A DNA stretch of 64,000 bases, from the NCBI GenBank assembly GCA_905221605.1, contig CAJNDS010002834.1:157501-221500 (forward strand), given 5' to 3'. A program made the translations under genes and the position numbers. This stretch comes from Symbiodinium natans. Its lineage: Eukaryota; Sar; Dinophyceae; Suessiales; Symbiodiniaceae. The notes beneath the pieces were generated by a model, which had not been told where the DNA came from, ran no database searches, and saw only the letters and a program-made list of their open reading frames with translations. This document shows, piece by piece, positions 37,701 through 47,886 of this stretch. Position 1 is the first letter of the stretch, and the number at the start of each line of letters is the position of its first letter.

Positions 37701-40700
37701 AAGAGAAGTGAACAAAGCCCTAAACTGGGAATGTTCGCCCTTATAGTCCTTAGTAGGGATAATAGTACCCCCTATATTATCACACCCACGAGTATACGGG
37801 ATAAATCCCTAAACCCTAAACCTAAACCCTAAACTCCAAACCCTAAACCCTAAACCCTAAGCCCACAAATTTGAGTTCCAAGAGGTTTTGGGGTTCAGGG
37901 TCGTGACTCGCAATGCAGGTGGGTCCTGGCGTCCAGCGCGTGAAGGCAGCCACCGGGTTACTCTGGCCGTTCTGTTGGGTTTAGGGTTTAGTCTTTAGGG
38001 TTCAGGGTTTAGGGTTTAGGGTTTGGGGCCTAGGGCCTAGGGTTTAGGGTTTAGGGTTTGGGGCCTAGGGTTTAGGGTTTGGGGTTTGGGGTTTGGGGCC
38101 CTACAACCGGGGTCTTAAGGTTTAGTGAGTAGCGCCCTGCGATTCCATCAAACGTATCTTGGAAACTTCCGGCGTGCCTGAACCCCAGTAACCCCCATAG
38201 CTTTAAGCAACAAGAAAAGGGTTTAGGGTTTAGGGTTTGGGGTTTAGGGTTTAGGGTTTAGGTTTTAGGGTTTAGGTTTAGGTCTAGGGTCGCATTACCA
38301 TCAGCCTATAAACCCTGAACCCTGAGCCCTACACTTGCGCAGCATGGCCTTTCAGGGTTTAGGTTCCCTTTTCAGCCCCTCTAAACCCGAAAGGGCACCC
38401 TTTTCTATTCCTAGGTTATTCTCAAGGCTCGAATCCCCACACCCTAAACCTATAAACCCCCAAAAACTTCAACTCTAAGACCGAAAAGTCCGTTCTGTGA
38501 GGGTTTTCTGGGCAATCCTTAGGGCTTAGGGTTTAGGGTTTAGGGTGGAACCCTACAGGCCTAGACGCCAAAGCCTCATCGGCCCCAAGGGAGGGGGCGG
38601 AGGGGTTCATGGGGGGGGGGGGGCAGGTACCCAGGGAAACCGCATGAGCCCTGCAAACCCTGACTCCTAAGCCCTCAAGACTAAACCCTAACCCTAAACC
38701 CTAAACCCTGACTCCTAGACCCTGAACCCTAAACCCTAAACCCTAAATCCTACCCCCTAAACCCTAAACCCGAAACCCACGCATCCTAAACCCTGCAAGC
38801 CCTCAGGCCCCAGAAGCCCAAGGCTTTCTCAACCCTGAAAACCTTAAAGCCTAAACCGTAAACCCGTGAACCCCAAACCCTAACTAAACCTTAAATCCTC
38901 AAACCCTAATCCCTGAACCCTAAACCCTAAACCCCAAACCTCGTCATCGTTACCTTGCTGGCCCAGGCCGAGCTGAGAGGAAGCACCCTGGACCTTCCGG
39001 CATACAGCTCTGCCGAGGCAGAACCTTGGGGGGGTTTAGGGTTTAGGGTTTGGGGTTTGGGTTTTGGGGGTTTACGGTTTAGGGTGTTGTTTAGGCTTTT
39101 AGGTTGGGGGGTTTAGGGTTTGGGGTTTGGGATTTGGGTTTCCGGGCTTCTAAGTCATGATCCCTTTTATTGGACACCCTCGCTTGCAAGGCCTCGCTAA
39201 ACCCTAAACCCTAAACCCTAAACTACCCTGAGACTGAAGGTTCCCGTCAGCTGGTTCCTCTTCGCCCGCACCTCCAAGCCCATGGTGCGACTGCAGCCGC
39301 TGGGCCGGGGGGCCTGGTCGCAGGGTTTAGGGTTTAGGGTTTAGGGTTTAGGGTTTAGGGTTTAGGGTTTAGGGTTTAGGGTTTAGGGTTTAGGGTTTAG
39401 GGTTTAGGGTTTAGGGTTTAGGGCCCTAAGCCCTAAACCGAAGCCCGCAACCCTCTCTCAGAAGGTAGTGTTCAGAGTTGTTTAATGAAGAACCCAAAGC
39501 AAGGGGGGGGGGGGGGGTAAGGGCGTTTAGGGTTTAGCCGTGTAGGGGTGTAGGAGTTTAGATTAGCGGTTTAGCTGAGGGTTCAGGGGCGTAGGGCTTT
39601 TATCTAAGGTTCCGTGCCCAGCTTACATTCAAGTTGAAGGCTTACTTGGGCTCATGAAGGCCTTATAGGGGGGGGAATATGGGCCCTTGCACCACCCTAA
39701 GCCCTAAACCCCAAACCCTAAGCTCTAAACCCGAAACCCCAAACCCCAAACCCCAAACCCTAAACCCTAAACCCTAAACCTAGCCCTAAGCCCAAAAGAG
39801 TTCAACATAGGCTCTGCGGTTGAGTGAAGGTTCCTTGAGCCTTGGGGCTGGGGGAGCGTGGGTGGTGAATGGGCGGGGAGCCACCGATGGTGTTGTTCTG
39901 TTTTGGTTTTGGGGTTTAGGCCTTAGGACCCTAAACCCTAAACCCTAAACCCTTTGGGGTTTGGGGTTTGGAGTCTAGGGCTTCGGCTTTGAGGTTTCGG
40001 GGTGGGGGGGCGGGAGTGGTTGCGGGGCAGCAGGCCTTCAAGGGCTTCCGCTTTCGAAGAACCACATCTCTACACTTAAGTTCTCTGCCATCTACCGAAA
40101 CCCTACACCCTAAACCCGAAACTCTACACCCTAAACCCTAAACCCTAAACCCTAGGCCCTAAACCCTAAGCCCTAAGCCGTAAACAGCAACCGACCTGAA
40201 AGGCGTTGGCTTCGCCGAGGGGCGGTTCTTCCCACAGCTGTCCTCTCTCCTGGAAGAAGCGGGGCTCCCAGGTTGAGGTGGTGTAGGCGTAGGGTTTAGG
40301 GTTTAGGGTTTAGGGTTTAGGGTTTAGAGTTTAGGGTTTAGGGTTTATGTTAAGAAGTGGGGCACGCCCAGGTCGTTGAAAGACTTTCGGGTTTACGGGT
40401 GTAGCTTCTTTTGTACATGTTTATAAACATTTATATATTGTTGTTATCAGTATGTTTGTTTTGTTGTTTCTTTTTTTTTTTTTTTTGGGGGGGGGGGGGG
40501 GGGGGGCGGTTAGGGTTATAGACTTTAGGTTTTATGGTTGAGGGATTTACAGACTTTAGGGTTTAGGGTTTTAGGGCTCTAGGGTTGTTTATAGACTTTA
40601 GGGTTTAGGCTTAGGGTTTATAGGCTTTCGGGTTTAGGGCTTTAGGGTTTGTGTTTATATGCTTTAGTAATTTCGGGTTAAGCTTTTCTATTGTGGGGCG

Positions 40701-43320
40701 GAGGGGGGGGGGAGGGGGGTTCCGAATTCTATTCCTGAGGTCTGGGGCGTTCACCTGAGCAACTTTCGGCGTCATGCATTCGGCATGTCGTCGTGTCCAG
40801 CTTGTGTTGTTTGATTGGCTTGTTTCGTTTGTGTTTTGCGCCGCCCTCAGAAGCAGTGGTTAGGCCGGGGAGAGCCTTCTTCAACTTTGCTAGTGCCGAG
40901 TTCTGCACACCTCAGAATCCAGAACAGGAGAGTAGGGAGTTTTGGGATGCCTTAAACCCTACACCCCAAGCCCTCAACCCCCTAAAGCCTAAACCCTATC
41001 TAGGGTTCTGTGTTAAGGGTTTAGAGTTCGGGGGGTTCGGGCGCTGGGTCCTTCAGCTTCAGGTTTTCAAGTTGAAGGCTTTCGGTGGACAGGTTCAGGG
41101 CTATAGGGTTTAGGGCTTAGGGTTGAGGGCTAGGGTTTAGGGTTTAGGGTTTAGGGATTAGCGATTAGGGTTTAGGATTTGGGGTCTAGGGTCTAGGGTT
41201 TAGGATCTAGGGTTTAGGGTTTAGGGTTCAGGGGTTAGGCAGCTGCAGAGCCTGGAGCATGAGCATAGGCAGTCTCGAGTCAAAAGTTCCAAGCCCAGTT
41301 CACCTTCAACACCCCCTATGCCATGACGAAACTAAGCCCTACGCCTTATAAGGGACTTTAGGGGTTCTTCAGAGTTTAGGGTTTAGGGTTCTTTATGGGT
41401 TATTTAGGGGGCTACTCAGGTATGTAGGGACTAAATAAGGTACATATAGGGTTATATAGGGGAGTTCATGACCCAGAGAGCCGGGATCGTTCCCCCTTAT
41501 ACGAGCAGTCCGAAGTAGGGATTATAATATAAGGGGTGCTATAAATCCTTTTTTAAGCGGGTTGGCGGTTCAGGGCACGCGTTCGGATCCAGGTCGCTGT
41601 GGCGGAAGAAGAGGCTGTGGAGTGTTTGGGGATGGCGGGTTCCAGCGTCCCGGGTTTCGGGTGCAGGATGCATGTCTCACTCCTAAACCCTAAACCCCAA
41701 CCCTAAACATCCCTAAACCCAAACCCTACACTTAAAATATGGGAGGACTATGACGACGAGGACTTGGCAGCTACAGGCCGGACCGTCAGTTAGGGTTTAG
41801 GGTTTGGGGTTTAGGATTTAGGGTCTAGGGTTTAGGGTTTAGGGTTTAGGGTTCCTTCATTTCAAGGACCCCCTGGTTCTCAGTAGGGAAGGAGGGAATT
41901 AGGCCCTACCTATACGTGCCATTTAAGGGATTGTAGAGGGTACCTCATTCCCTCATTCCCTACTAAGAACCAGCCAGAGGAAGGCACGGCGGGGGCCTTT
42001 ATAAGTACTACTTGTATAGGGTTTAGGGTTTATAGGGTTAAGGGTTTTAGAGTTTAGGGTTTAGGGTTTGGGGAGTACTTGTATATGTTGGCTTAAACTT
42101 CTATACTTTGCAAAACGGGGTGCCTACCTGCAGAAACCCGATGCTCTTGAAATCCTTTCTGAATGCATTCTGTGGTCCCCGACAATTCCTATAAACCCTA
42201 AACCCTACTAAGTAAAATTTCTTTCATGCGCACCCTGAGATTCCCTCTCCTTCCCGCCCCCCGAAATAGCCATAGAGGACAGTCTTTGTGATGGGACGAC
42301 GAAACCCGCAAAATAGGCCAAACCCTTTCTGAACTCCGTTGTCGCAACAGGTGCGGCAAACTTGGGCCGGTGGAGGAGCGTTGAAGTTTTTGATCGGCTT
42401 TGGGATGAAGGGTTCAGGGTTCCAGTTTTTAACTCTAAGCCCTAAACCCTAAACCCTAAACCCTAAACCCTAAACCCTAAACCCTAAACCCTAAACCCGG
42501 TTTTAAAGGCCGAAGGTTTTGGGCTTCAGGATTGTAGGGTTGGAGTCGGGGCTTCGTTTGCTGGGCTCTCACCTCCCTTCCAAACTAGTCAGGCAAGCTC
42601 CGGAGTCCTAAAGCGCTCAGGGCCGCTAAACTAGGGCTATTTAGGGTGTAGGGTTTAGGGTTTAGGGTTTAGGGCTTAGGGTATCTTAGTAGCTGATGAG
42701 TACACTTTATGCTTTTTGGGGTACTCTAATCTCCTATAGAACTGAAAGTGTACACTTTTTTTTTTTTTGGGGGGGGGGGGGGGGTTATGAGCTTAGCAAC
42801 TAAGTCTTGCTTGACTGTAGGGCTTAGGGTTTAGGGCTTGGGGCTTAGGGTTTGGGCGAACATGGTCCCTTGGGTGCTCCCAAAAACAGAGAACTTGATT
42901 TCGAGAGGAAGTGCCCATGTGTTTTTGTACGTGCAACTTGGTAGGGTCTGGGATTGCAGGAAGGTCAGGGTTTTGGGCTTAGGGTTAGTTGCCCTCAGCC
43001 CGGGATGCCGCTGGCCTGTTGAGTTTGCATGGGCAGCTCATCCCCCAAGCAGTGTGTCCACGCTATGGGGTGTAGGGTTTAGGGTTAAAGGTTTATAGGG
43101 TTTAGGGTTTATGGTTTAGGGTTTAGCGTTTAAGGTTTAGGGTTTAAGGTTTAGGGTTTAGGGTTTAGGGTTTAGGGCAAGGGTAAAGGGTTTAGGGTTT
43201 AGGGTTTCGGGTTCCAGCATATAGGACAACAGAGGTCTAGATCGGCTGGGGCGCACGCGGAACGTGCGTGGAGCGGGGCACCTGCTGAGGACCATCCTTG
43301 GGGCCGAAATCAATCCTAAA
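34725..43320 (+). CDS. Longest exon chain (about 15 exons), unknown protein
   Basis: Exons by eye with phases: 34725-34780 (1-0), 36073-36112 (0-1), 36332-36525 (1-0), 36809-36898 (0-0), 37543-37707 (0-0), 37919-37978 (0-0), 38133-38210 (0-0, weak), 38967-39017 (0-0), 39240-39324 (0-1), 40188-40271 (1-1), 40851-40927 (1-0), 41746-41784 (0-0), 42134-42174 (0-?), 42351-42411 (1-2), 42890-42940 (2-2), 42999-43069 (2-1), 43235-43320 (1-0). All joins agree except 42174 to 42351, which needs another donor or exon. Readings: GLVSFSQTLPPLADEK; PDILPDARIFLRSERATIYE; FKPAAPASYPFQAAILDEAY; EKQAFPNKTKAFVKPEPSAI; WFLFARTSKPMVRLQPLGRG; KGVGFAEGRFFPQLSSLLEE; AFFNFASAEFCTPQNPEQ; ELDFERKCPCVFVRAT; CRWPVEFAWAAHPPSSVSTL; GRTRNVRGAGHLLRTILGAE. 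Donors at 36113, 37979 and 39325 are GTTTAGGG; 36899 and possibly 40928 are GA, 39018 is GC. The 40850 acceptor is strong. Start and stop are not identified. The protein is unknown to me. Confidence 0.6.
34781..36072. other. First intron of the long chain: array and elements
   Basis: GTGGGG then TTTAGGG to 34862, a family D element (35021-35124), unique sequence to 35400, a family F piece (35817-35880) and degenerate CCCTAAA. Open frames at 35016-35282 overlap on both strands across the element. Confidence 0.5.
35021..35124. mobile_element. Palindromic element, family D
   Basis: TTGGGATGTTCCCCCTTATA on the left and GGGGAAAAACATCCCAA on the right; cleanest terminal repeats of the family. Confidence 0.75.
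36647..36755. repeat. TTTAGGG array
   Basis: About fifteen perfect heptamers in the intron between 36525 and 36809. Confidence 0.9.
37108..37212. mobile_element. Short element, family G
   Basis: TTGAATTTTGAACTTTTTGG, TCTCCTTACTTAGTAGGAAT, CTCTGGTTCTTGGAGAAAAA; a second copy lies at 52420-52512. Confidence 0.55.
37725..37809. mobile_element. Family D element just after a coding exon
   Basis: GGGAATGTTCGCCCTTATAG and TCCTTAGTAGGGATAATAGT, then a worn right half running into CCCTAAA. Confidence 0.55.
38350..38431. mobile_element. Family C element, left end replaced by TTTAGGG-like sequence
   Basis: GGTTCCCTTTTCAGCCCC, GAAAGGGCACCCTTTTCTAT and CTAGGTTATTCTCAAGGCTC follow family C order. Confidence 0.5.
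39325..39423. repeat. TTTAGGG array starting at a donor site
   Basis: Fourteen perfect heptamers; the first bases (GTTTAG) are the predicted donor of the exon ending at 39324. Confidence 0.9.
40468..40506. repeat. T-run followed by G-run
   Basis: About 17 T then about 22 G. Similar junctions: 3921-3962, 6130-6163, 6235-6267, 27004-27028, 42756-42784. Confidence 0.85.
41482..41560. mobile_element. Family D element, right end lost
   Basis: GGGATCGTTCCCCCTTATAC and AGTAGGGATTATAATATAAG, then TATAAATCC; the right terminal repeat is missing. Confidence 0.55.
41876..41975. mobile_element. Palindromic element, relative of 4772-4937
   Basis: GGTTCTCAGTAGGGAAGGAG at one side and CATTCCCTACTAAGAACCAG at the other are inverted. 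Centre unique. Confidence 0.7.
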
Positions 43321-43414
43321 GTTGGGGCCATCTACCCTATACTACTATAATTCCTACTCAGGTTCATGAACCCTAAAATTTTTGATAGGGTATATGAACT
43401 CTAAACCCTTTTAG

Positions 43415-43710
43415 GGTTCATTTCGTCCCCACGGATGGGTGTTTTCTCTCGAGGCTTGCTGTCGCGCGCTCGCGCCAGGGCGCGGGCCTTGAAACCTAGG
43501 ACCCAGAGTAGGCGCTTATTCCCTTTGTTTAGGATTTAGGCTCGCTCATAAGCCCCTTTAACCCAAAAGGGCACCCTTGTTATTTCTAGGTTACTCTTGG
43601 ATCTCGAAACTGCCATCGCTTTTCGGACGCCTGGGCTCGCGAAATGCGACACTGTCGTCGCTTTTGGACTTCCGGACTCACATGTTCTCGCACTGTTTGG
43701 TGGCTAGGGT
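43415..43710 (+). CDS. Coding island split by a family C element
   Basis: Before the element (43415-43495) one frame reads RMGVFSRGLLSRARARA; after it (43611 on) the same frame continues LKLPSLFGRLGSRNATLSSL and LDFRTHMFSHC. Removing 43496-43610 (element plus one GAAAC copy) gives an uninterrupted frame of more than 70 codons. The element's right end has lost its AG (TCTCG instead of CCTAG), so splicing may be impaired. Phase does not fit 43320. The arginine-rich start with an ATG at 43429 could be a targeting peptide of a separate gene; that is a guess. Confidence 0.45.
43496..43605. mobile_element. Family C introner inside coding sequence
   Basis: Target duplication GAAAC at 43491-43495 and 43606-43610. 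Left end CTAGGACCCAGAGTAGG, right end GGTTACTCTTGGATCTC. Confidence 0.75.
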
Positions 43711-43728
43711 TATAAGAACATAAGAATT

Positions 43729-43839
43729 CCCAGAGGGTCCATTTGCAGCACTATTATGGAAATTGGTACCCACAAACCCTATCTAGTATGGTTTTTGGGT
43801 ACATAATTCCATAATGGTGCTACAAATAGACTCTCTGGG
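43729..43839. mobile_element. Palindromic element, family I, intact
   Basis: CCCAGAGGGTCCATTTGCAG and TACAAATAGACTCTCTGGG, with ATTATGGAAATTGGTACCC and GGGTACATAATTCCATAAT inside. Confidence 0.8.
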
Positions 43840-43850
43840 GTTGGTTATGA

Positions 43851-43966
43851 CTTGGTATGTTCCTCCTTAGACTAGCAGCCCTTGGTAGGGATTGCAATGG
43901 GGGGGGGGGGGGGGGGGTACTATAATTCTATGTTAAGGACTGTGCGTACACGGGGGAACATCCCAA
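43851..43966. mobile_element. Palindromic element, family D, with G-run
   Basis: CTTGGTATGTTCCTCC to GGGGGAACATCCCAAA; a G-run of 18-19 bases sits at the centre where other copies have GGGGG. Confidence 0.7.
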
Positions 43967-44441
43967 AAAACATAGCAATTGGTAGCTCTTAAGGCTGTGC
44001 TTTTTTGCGCTCTTGCTTCGTCGTGTTGCATGCAGGAGTCCGGAGGACCAGAAGATGGGTCCAGTCAGACATGATTGCTACAGTTTAGGTTGTAGGGTGT
44101 AGGCTTTAGGGTTATGGGGTCTATTGTTTAGGGTTTAGGGTTTAGGTTTAGGGGTCTGGGTTTAGGGTTTGAGGAAGGGGGGGTGGTTTAGTGTGTGATT
44201 TTGGATTTACGGTTGCGGGCGCACGGCAATTCCACATTCCAAGCCCGGGAGCCAATATCTGCTTGCCCCTAAACCCTAAACCCTAAACCCTAAACCCTAA
44301 ACCCTAAACCCTAAACCCTAAACCTGCGAGGAACCGCTACTCCGTTTGCAGGTGAAGGCACTTAGTGGTGCTCCGACGAACAAGAGCGATGTAGGGTTTA
44401 GGGCGTAGGGTTTAGGGTTTAGGGTTAACAGTAGGGTTTAG

Positions 44442-44671
44442 GTCCAATGTCATGACCGAGTTGAAGAAGAAGACCAGCGTCATTGACCCCATGGCCTGCG
44501 TAGAGCAGGCAGGCGAGGCTATCTATTCCTCCTTCGCCCCTTACCGAGCATGACCCGATGAATGCATTTGAAACGACCATCCGCGCCATGACCGAGCAAG
44601 ATTTGGTTTCCGCCTTGGCAATGACCCCAAGACCGGCGGAACCACGGAATAAAATTCTCAGAGTTTTTTAG
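44442..44671 (+). pseudogene. Coding island with a frameshift, unknown protein
   Basis: After TTTAG the first frame reads MTELKKKTSVIDPMACVEQA and ends at TGA 44551. A second frame, shifted by one base, is open from about 44504 and reads MNAFETTIRAMTEQDLVSAL then AMTPRPAEPRNKIL to TAG at 44669. Both parts look coding and both carry an MTE motif. A one-base change near 44510-44550 would join them, so this is either a broken gene or a sequencing error. The 66-codon minus frame over the second half is a shadow. Confidence 0.5.
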
Positions 44672-44745
44672 CAGGTTTTGTTCCAAGGCATCGCCCAAGT
44701 CCGCGAATGAAGCGACCATACTATTCCTTGTGCTGGTACACTTGG

Positions 44746-44886
44746 TCTAATGGCACATGGTCCCTTAGTATGGCCCCTTACAGGGGGGACACTCCTTTTT
44801 TATACCCTCTAAAACCCAAGGGCACATGCTTCTGAACCCTTTAAGGGAGGTAAGGCACCATATTAAGGGCCCATGCAACTTCCCTT
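44746..44886. mobile_element. Element, family N
   Basis: CATGGTCCCTTAGTATGGCC on the left and GGCACCATATTAAGGGCCCA on the right are inverted; related to 5051-5157. Confidence 0.55.
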
Positions 44887-45336
44887 AGATTAGGGGGAAG
44901 AGCTGACATACTCCTGCCTGCCCAATGTCGGATTCCTGGGCTCATGTCCAACGCCAACCCTTTCCTATAAGGACCCCAGTGGGTTTGGGGTTGAGGGCTT
45001 TTGGTGCTTATTAAGGGTTTAGGTTGTAGGGTTTAGGGCTAAGGTTGAAGACTGCTTGGATGGAGGCTCCCTTCAAGGGTACTGATCGCTCCGCTTGTAC
45101 CTCAAGCCCTAGGCCCTTATGCCACACAACCCGACTCTACGAAACAAACCCTACTGAAACTCGAAGACCTACACCTGTCCCTGCTGCCACGCTGCCGGCA
45201 ACCTCAACCAGTCTCCATGGTTTCGGGCCCGGATCCATGAAATCCTAAACCCTAAACCCTTCTCCCTCCATATGAAGCAGGGTCTATATTGCTGTCATGG
45301 GCGTATATATGGTTCAGCGTCGAGCGTCCTGGGCCC

Positions 45337-45383
45337 CCCCCCCCCCCCCCCCCCCATGGTATCCCCCCCCCCCCCCCATGGTA
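45337..45383. repeat. Two C-runs, each ending ATGGTAT
   Basis: About 19 C, ATGGTAT, about 14 C, ATGGTATAC: a small tandem duplication around a homopolymer. Confidence 0.8.
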
Positions 45384-46384
45384 TACTCTACGGTCCCTAA
45401 ACCCTCAACCCTAAACCCTAAACCCTAAACCCCTAAACCCTAAACCCTAAACCCTAAAACCTAAACCCTAACCCTAAACCCTAAACCTTAAGTCTTAAAC
45501 CTTAAACCCTAAACCCTAAAACCCTGAACCCTAAACCCTAACCCTAAAACCAACCCCCAACCACACCACAGGGGGGGGGGGATCATCTTAGTACCCCATC
45601 CGCGGGGAAAACCCTAAACCCTAAACCCTAAACCCTAAACCCTAAAACCCTAAACCGTAAACCCTAAACCCTAAACCCTAAAACCCTAAAACCCTAAAAC
45701 CCTAAACCCTAAACCCTAAACCCTAAACCCTAAAACCCTAAAACCAACCCCCAACCACACCACAGGGGGGGGGGGGTACCATTGGGGGGGGGGGGGGGGT
45801 AGGGGGGAGGGGGGGGGGGGCCCGCCGGGGCTGAATCATATATTGGGTTCCTTTTGGGGATACAAGGAATACACAACCCTAAGGTTAACCTGCAGCTTTG
45901 CCAGCAGACTGGACCCTAAACCCTAGCCCCAAAACCCTAAACCCTAAACCCTAAACCCTAAACCCTAAACCCTAAACCCTAAACCCTAAACCCTAAACTC
46001 TAAACCCTAAACCCTAAACCCTAAACCCTAAACCCTAAACCCTAAACCCTAACCCTAAACCCTAAACCCTAAACCCTAAACCCTAAACCCTAAACCCTAA
46101 ACCAACCACACACTAGCAACAACTGAAGCGCGTAAACCCTAACCCCTCATCCCCGAATCCCCTAAACCCTAAACCCTAAACCCTAAACCCTAAACCCTAA
46201 ACCCCTTGCATTTTGAGTCAAAAGCCTTCCTTTTTGAGCCATCCCTCAGCCCAAACCCTAAGCACCAACAACTCAACCCTACACCCCAAAAAAAAACGAA
46301 ATTTCGAACCCTAAACCAAGAATCCTAAACCCTACACCCTAAATCCTAAACCCCAACCTAGAATCCGTGTTGGCCAGGTGACAG

Positions 46385-46671
46385 AACGAAGTTCAGCCTC
46401 TTCCTGCGCACCTACATGAAGCTTGGGTTAATTTGGAAAAGGTTGTTCTTCATTCACCCTTTACCCTACGTCCTAAACCCTACGCCTTGAACCCTACACC
46501 CTAACACCTATACGCCCTGAACCCTAAACCTCAATCCTCAACCCTAAGCCCCAAACACTATCCCCTCAACCCTGAACCCTAAACCTAAACCCTAATCCCC
46601 TCCAGGAAGCTTGCGGGCTACATCGATGCCGAGGCATGTGGGGCCATGGGTTTTTTGCCGCGCCTGAAAAG
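46385..46671 (+). CDS. Two exons joined in phase by a repeat-made intron
   Basis: Exon 46385-46441 (after GGCCAGGTGACAG, reads KFSLFLRTYMKLGLIWK, ends GAAAAG|GTTGTT) and exon 46606-46671 (after AATCCCCTCCAG, reads KLAGYIDAEACGAMGFLPRL, ends AAAAG|GTTGCAG). Both junctions are phase 2, so they join as one frame. The 164-base intron between them (GTTGTT..CTCCAG) is largely degenerate CCCTAAA. Function unknown. A further possible phase-2 exon is 46977-47015 (REDKNCGASTNLP). Confidence 0.6.
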
Positions 46672-46835
46672 GTTGCAGTTTAGGGTTCAGGGGTTCAGGG
46701 GTTTAGGGGTTTAGGGTTTAGGGGTTTGGGTTTAGGGGTTTAGGGTAGAGTTTAGGGTTCAGGCCAAGCCTCACATTTTTGGGGTTGAGGGGTTAGGGTT
46801 AGGCCTTTAAAAGGTTGGGGTTATTAAGGGGTAAG

Positions 46836-46935
46836 AGGACCTAGAAGGGACCCTTAATCTTGTTCCGCTTTACATAACCCTCTTTAAATCACCCCTAAGG
46901 TCCCTTGGAAGGGTCCCTTCTTTCGTCCCTTGAGT
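46836..46935. mobile_element. Element, family H, short copy
   Basis: AAGGGACCCTTAATCTTGTT and CCCTAAGGTCCCTTGGAAGG; the middle third found in 26685-26835 is missing. Confidence 0.55.
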
Positions 46936-47094
46936 TAGGGTTTAGGGTTTCATTTCACCAATCATTTCCTTAAAAGACGTGAAGACAAGAACTGTGGTGC
47001 GTCAACCAATCTCCCGTATTATTATAATAAAAGGTGAAGAGAAAAATAATATAAGGCTTGTAATGCACGCAGTAAAGCACGAAGCCGAAGTATT

Positions 47095-47175
47095 ATTATG
47101 AACGAAACAAAAGAAGCGTATGAAAAGCCCCTATTTTTCCTATGTTTTGGGGCTTTTCTCTTCGTTTCTCTTCTT
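47095..47175. repeat. A/T-rich hairpin
   Basis: AAAAGCCCCT and the later GGGGCTTTT pair around a TATTTTTCCTATGTTT loop; outer GAAACAAAAGAAG and CTTCGTTTC also pair loosely. Lies in an A/T-rich stretch (47010-47190) unlike its surroundings. Confidence 0.5.
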
Positions 47176-47244
47176 ATTACGCGCACCTAAGGATTTAGGC
47201 TGTAGGGCTGAGTAGGGTTTCGAGGTAGGAAACTGAAGCATTTA

Positions 47245-47492
47245 GCAGCTGATCTTGCCCCCTGTGATTATGGCATGTGGCCGCTGCCTTCAAACCCGGC
47301 AGTTCTTGACGCCGACGACCTGTTTAGGATTTACGGTTTAAGGTTCAGGGTTTAGGGTATACCCTAAGCTCTAAACCCCTGAGCCCTCTACACCCTAAAC
47401 CTTTTGCCTTGGTCCAACTGAGAGGACATGCCGCTGTCACTGGACGACGAAGATGTACAACAAGCGCCGCGGACGCAACACGCTGCCTCCCA
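47245..47492 (+). CDS. Two possible exons, boundaries unclear
   Basis: 47245-47320 reads DYGMWPLPSNPAVLDADDL in one frame after TTTAGCAG; 47425-47492 reads MPLSLDDEDVQQAPRTQHAA after ACTGAGAG and ends CCCAC|GTAAAC, a good donor. Phases between neighbours do not fit with confidence, and a second frame is open in each. Confidence 0.35.
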
Positions 47493-47886
47493 CGTAAACA
47501 AGTACCCGAAACACCCTAGGGTTGAGGGTTCAGGGTCAACACCCTTTAAATCCGAACCCCCAATCCCTGCTGCAATGCTAAGTTCTAAACCCTCAATCCT
47601 AAATCCTGTACACCCTAAGCCTTCCTCTTGAGAGTCTCCAAAAAAATCTCTGACAAAAGCGTCGAGCCGCGTGGCTTCTCTATGTTTGGGTAATCCGCAA
47701 AACCCTCCGCCCTAGTTCAGGGTGTATAGGTTTTGGGGCTGTTTTGGGGTTTTAAGGTTTAGGGTTTTAGGGTTTATGGGCTTAGGCTTGAGAGCTTTAG
47801 GGTTTTGCGTTTAGGGTTTTAGGGTTGAGGGTTTAGGCCTGAGGGCTCAGCGGCCAAGATTGCCACTTACCTGGGCTTAGGTGCAG

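Larger units (their letters stand above)
43321..44441. other. Element-rich stretch with one broken coding exon
   Basis: A loosely palindromic element (43321-43430), a coding island split by a family C element (see 43415-43710), a family I element (43729-43839), a family D element with a G-run (43851-43966), and arrays (44115-44180, 44270-44325). Confidence 0.5.
44672..46384. other. Element, C-runs and long arrays; no gene
   Basis: Family N element (44746-44886), an unsupported open frame at 45045-45248, two C-runs each followed by ATGGTAT (45337-45383), CCCTAAA/CCCTAAAA arrays (45391-45550, 45609-45745), G-runs at 45572-45582 and 45766-45830, and arrays at 45912-46105 and 46155-46205. Confidence 0.55.
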
